Of a stretch of DNA of 64,000 nucleotides, positions 60,991 to 64,000 are shown in pieces (the first letter of the stretch is position 1; each line of letters begins with the position of its first letter). The stretch lies in NCBI RefSeq assembly GCF_900107725.1, contig NZ_FNQO01000001.1, forward strand, positions 186,001-250,000, read 5' to 3'. Source of the DNA: Microbulbifer marinus. Its GTDB lineage: Bacteria > Pseudomonadota > Gammaproteobacteria > Pseudomonadales > Cellvibrionaceae. A program made the translations under genes and the position numbers. The notes beneath the pieces were generated by a model that had not been told where the DNA came from, searched no databases, and saw only the letters and a program-made list of their open reading frames with translations.

Positions 60991-62763
60991 TCAGAGGCCG
61001 TCGCGGTACCGGACTACGCCATCCATCATGGTGAAGACCACCTTCGCCTTGTAGATGTCATGCGGGTCTATCTCGAACAGGTTTTGGTCGAGCACGATCA
61101 GGTCGGCCTTCTTGCCCACCTCGATCGAGCCGATCTTGTCCTCCACGCCGATGCCGTAGGCAGCGCCATAGGTATTCGCGCGGATCGCTTCGGCCACCGT
61201 CAGACGCGCGTCTTCGCCACCCAATATCGGCATGTCCGGCTTGCCGAGCATCTGGCGGGTCACCGCCACCGTGATGGCGTTGAGCGGTTTATAGTCTGCA
61301 ACATAAGATGCTGCGGGGAAATCCGAGCCGAGCGAAACATTGGCGCCGGCCTCGAGCATCGCCTTGATCGGGAAGAGCTGCTTCATCCGCGCCTCGCCCA
61401 GTCGTACAGGGCTGACATTGGCTGTGTAGGGATCGAACGCGAACCACTGTCCGGTCGTATCGTAGGTCGCGTTCAACTCCTTGAAGCGCGGCCGGTCGTC
61501 CGGATGCACGAGCTGCGCGTGCGAGGCGACCGGCCGCCGGTCCCATTCGGGATTGGACTTCTTCGCTAGCTCGACCGCATCGAGGAACTTGCGCACGGCA
61601 AGATCGCCGAAGCAGTGACAGATGAGGTGCAGTTGCTCCTTGTCGGCGCGCACGGCCGCATCGTTGATCACGTCGAACGGAATGATCGGCTCGGGCTTGG
61701 CGTCGGGCTTGTCGGCGTAGCCGTCGACATAGAGGCCGCTGTACTTGTCGTCGTCGCCGTCCATGTTGATCTTGAGCGCACTGACCTGCACCAGGCCCTC
61801 CTGGTTCTCGTCGCGCATCTTCTTGGCAATCGGCACCGGGTCGATGCTGGCATCATTCCAGTAATAACTGCCGTATATCCGCGTCCCCAGCGTGCCGTCT
61901 TTTTCGAAATCCTTGAGGATACCGATGGCCATGTCCTGGTCGACGCCGGCCCAGCCGAAATCGTGCACGGCGGTGATACCGGCCTTCGAATATTCCGGGA
62001 ACCACTTGGCCATACCTCCGCGGATATAGTCCTCATCGACCGTGACAAACTTGTTCAGGATTTCGACCTGCGCCGGGACCTCGATGATATAGCCGGTGGG
62101 ATTGCCCTCGTTGTCGCGGACAAAATAGGACACCCCGGGCACGGTGTCCGGCGTGTCCTTGTTGAGTCCCGCCATTTCCATGGCCTTGGAATTGACCCAG
62201 GCAGAATGGCCATCGACCTGCCACAGATAGACCGGTCTATCGGGGACAACGGCGTCGAGCATCGCCGCATTCGGCTCGCCCGGACCATAAATGTTGGGGC
62301 GCACACCCCAGCCGTTGATAAACTTGAGATCGGGATGCTCGTCGGCATATTTTTTGAGCTTGGCGAGCAGCTCGTCCATCGAATCGGTCTGCAAGTCGGG
62401 GCCGTGCAGGATGATACCCTGCGTCGTCGTGTGGAAATGACCTTCGACAAAGCCGGGCAGCATCAGCCTGCCGCCGAGATCGATCTTCTCGGTGCCGTCT
62501 CCGACCATTGCCTCCGCGCCGGCGTTGTCGCCGACGTAGACGATTTTGTCACCGCGAACGGCCACAGCCTCCGCCCAGGAGTTGTCGCTATCGACGGTGT
62601 AGACCTTGCCGTTGGTAAAAACAAAATCGGCGACTTCCGCGGCGGGTGATGCGGCCCCGGGCTCTGCGGTGGTTGGGGCGCGGGATTCCGGTTTTTCGGA
62701 ACAGCCGGCCAGAACAAAGGCCAATACGGCCGCCAGACTGACCAGGGTCTTTTGCAGGAACAT
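60991..62763 (-). CDS. amidohydrolase-3 family lipoprotein (paralog 3)
   Basis: The 590-residue protein has the same plan as paralog 2: lipobox LAGC, GFVEGHFHTT (the Ser after the second His is Thr here), LICHCFGDLAVRKF and NVSLGSDFPAASYVADYKPLN. Over the last ~100 residues I count only four differences from paralog 2, while the middle (about 180-270) differs strongly. GAGGTAATC precedes the ATG. The 156-nt gap to the next gene upstream holds its promoter. Confidence 0.9.
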   Translation of the reverse strand: MFLQKTLVSLAAVLAFVLAGCSEKPESRAPTTAEPGAASPAAEVADFVFTNGKVYTVDSDNSWAEAVAVRGDKIVYVGDNAGAEAMVGDGTEKIDLGGRLMLPGFVEGHFHTTTQGIILHGPDLQTDSMDELLAKLKKYADEHPDLKFINGWGVRPNIYGPGEPNAAMLDAVVPDRPVYLWQVDGHSAWVNSKAMEMAGLNKDTPDTVPGVSYFVRDNEGNPTGYIIEVPAQVEILNKFVTVDEDYIRGGMAKWFPEYSKAGITAVHDFGWAGVDQDMAIGILKDFEKDGTLGTRIYGSYYWNDASIDPVPIAKKMRDENQEGLVQVSALKINMDGDDDKYSGLYVDGYADKPDAKPEPIIPFDVINDAAVRADKEQLHLICHCFGDLAVRKFLDAVELAKKSNPEWDRRPVASHAQLVHPDDRPRFKELNATYDTTGQWFAFDPYTANVSPVRLGEARMKQLFPIKAMLEAGANVSLGSDFPAASYVADYKPLNAITVAVTRQMLGKPDMPILGGEDARLTVAEAIRANTYGAAYGIGVEDKIGSIEVGKKADLIVLDQNLFEIDPHDIYKAKVVFTMMDGVVRYRDGL

Positions 62764-62919
62764 GATTACCTCATAAACCGTTAACGGATTATTTACGTTA
62801 AGTTCCGAGACCGTTGCTGTGTCGGAACTTGCCGCATACGACCGCTAGCAGGACTCTCGTTTTGTGAGTGTCATGCGGCCCAATGTCGAAAAGATTTTTC
62901 CGCGCAGTTTTAATAAGCT

Positions 62920-64000
62920 CTACTTGTTCGCCAGGTATTTCACGATGCCGTAAAAGCCTTCCAGGTTGTAGCCATCCAGATAGGTGTCCTTGGATACTGG
63001 CATGGAGCTGACCTTGACGATGGCGATATCATGATTCCTGTCGATGTAGATCCACTGCCCGTGAACCCCGATGGCCATGAACGCTTCCATGCCCGGCGTA
63101 TGCTTGACCCACCACTGGCCGCGGTAGCTCCATTCGCCCTTCTTGTGGACAATATCATCGGAATCGGGGCCCGCATCGAATGCCTCGATGCTGCCGCCCT
63201 TGGCAATCGTATCGACAACCGATTTTGGCACTACCTGCTTGCCGTTGAACTTGCCGTTGTTCAGCATCATCATCGCGAATCGGGCCAGGTTGTACGGCGT
63301 GGCGTTCAGACCGCCCCCCGCAACCAGCGTGGCGTTGTTGTCGAGCAGCACGTAGGTCTCGCCCTCGGTGCCGATCTTCGACCATACCTCGTCGTAGAGC
63401 GCCTCTTGGAATGATGCGTTGTTCACGCGGTTGGTGACCCAGTTGACCACGTCGGTCTTGGGCGTCTGGTAGTGAAAGATTTCGCCGTGCTTGTGGTCTT
63501 TATCGATTTTGAGGGTCATCAGGTAGTCGTATAGGCTGTCAGGGTATTCGACATCCTCCAATTTCGGCACCCAACCCAGTACAGCTGCGTAGGTCATGAT
63601 GCCCGACCTGGGATCGTCGTAGACCTCGCTAAAGTCCATGGAGTTGGTCATGTCGAGGACCTGGCCGAAGGTGGCGTTGGCGAAAGCCCCGTCCTTCACG
63701 TTGAGCTCGGGGACGTACTTCGTAACCGGATCGGACTCCTTCAATTTACCATTTGCAACAGCCATCAACCCCAGCAAGCCACCAAAGGATTTGGTTGCGG
63801 ACATCATCTGATGCGGCGTATTCGGGGTCATGCCGTTGAGGAATTTTTCGTAGACGATCTTGTCGCCGTGGATCACGACAATGGCGTCGGTCCAGGTCTC
63901 CTTCAGGAACTCGGCCAGGCTCTTCGTCTTGCCGGTACCCGGCTCCTTGATTTTTACTTCCTTGGCGAAATTGGGGTCGATATCCTTGCGGAGCGGTACC
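62920..64000 (-). CDS. serine hydrolase, class C beta-lactamase family (partial)
   Basis: The reading frame is open through the right edge, so the N-terminus is missing. The visible part has the nucleophile motif SATK (about residue 68 of the 360 seen), HYQTPKTD as the likely Tyr motif and YRGQWWVKHTPGMEAFMAIGVHGQWIYID at the end, like 6-aminohexanoate-dimer hydrolase and esterase-type members. It may hydrolyse amides or esters. It lies next to the amidohydrolase cluster on the same strand and could be part of the same pathway. Confidence 0.87.
   Translation of the reverse strand, partial: VPLRKDIDPNFAKEVKIKEPGTGKTKSLAEFLKETWTDAIVVIHGDKIVYEKFLNGMTPNTPHQMMSATKSFGGLLGLMAVANGKLKESDPVTKYVPELNVKDGAFANATFGQVLDMTNSMDFSEVYDDPRSGIMTYAAVLGWVPKLEDVEYPDSLYDYLMTLKIDKDHKHGEIFHYQTPKTDVVNWVTNRVNNASFQEALYDEVWSKIGTEGETYVLLDNNATLVAGGGLNATPYNLARFAMMMLNNGKFNGKQVVPKSVVDTIAKGGSIEAFDAGPDSDDIVHKKGEWSYRGQWWVKHTPGMEAFMAIGVHGQWIYIDRNHDIAIVKVSSMPVSKDTYLDGYNLEGFYGIVKYLANK

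Noticed and set aside
61615-62649. 344-codon frame antisense to the amidohydrolase lipoprotein, with similar ones at 51461-52717, 3370-4377 and 12835-13953
   Set aside because: All lie opposite strongly recognisable genes, lack ribosome sites and have shadow-like composition.

Overview
The window comes from a free-living gammaproteobacterium with high GC content. The gene order from hupB-ppiD through mltD, gloB, a yafS-like methyltransferase, rnhA, dnaQ, nhaB, fimL and nudC is, as far as I remember, close to that of Pseudomonas aeruginosa. The SulP, NhaB and persulfide genes and the many outer-membrane exporters fit a marine Cellvibrionales/Microbulbifer-like organism, but that genus guess is inference. 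I saw no tRNA, rRNA, CRISPR array, insertion sequence or prophage.

Layout. (1) 1-17204 is a conserved core: HU and PpiD, MltD, glyoxalase II, RNase HI, DNA polymerase III epsilon, the Na+/H+ antiporter NhaB with a long foldable leader, FimL, NudC, SohB, an AcuI-type reductase, a patatin and a lipoprotein. (2) 17247-19460 is a UvrD/Rep-type helicase. (3) 19525-31801 is a sulfur island. It holds two SulP transporters, a YeeE/YedE pair, an ArsR repressor with the cysteine pair of BigR/SqrR persulfide sensors, an MMPL/RND permease with a LolA-like periplasmic protein and an outer-membrane barrel, a DUF2892 protein, a rhodanese, a persulfide dioxygenase and a DUF442 sulfurtransferase. (4) 31798-41000 carries housekeeping and stress genes: GNAT, alpha/beta hydrolase, cold-shock protein, GFA, AhpCF, DUF2157/GDYXXLXY, CPBP protease and ExoD. 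(5) 41007-47801 holds a CstB-like dioxygenase-rhodanese fusion and an RND efflux pair. (6) 47955-55965 holds an unknown haem-motif protein, a haloacid dehalogenase, a Tat-exported molybdenum hydroxylase with its 2Fe-2S and triheme cytochrome partners, a 42-residue unknown protein, a STAS protein and a cupin. (7) 56320-64000 holds three amidohydrolase paralogs, a barrel protein and a partial serine hydrolase.

The most notable result is a shared operator, TTAG-N6-CTAA, found five times in three promoter regions of the sulfur island: once at arsR, three times before the MMPL gene and once before the persulfide dioxygenase gene. This ties the ArsR protein to persulfide oxidation and to a LolA-like/MMPL/barrel export system not normally linked to sulfide. 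Beside the dioxygenase lies a broken second arsR (a nonsense codon and no start) that still encodes the same cysteine pair. Other points of interest are the structured nhaB leader, a tandem hairpin repeat between hupB and ppiD, and a 42-residue ORF with an excellent ribosome-binding site.
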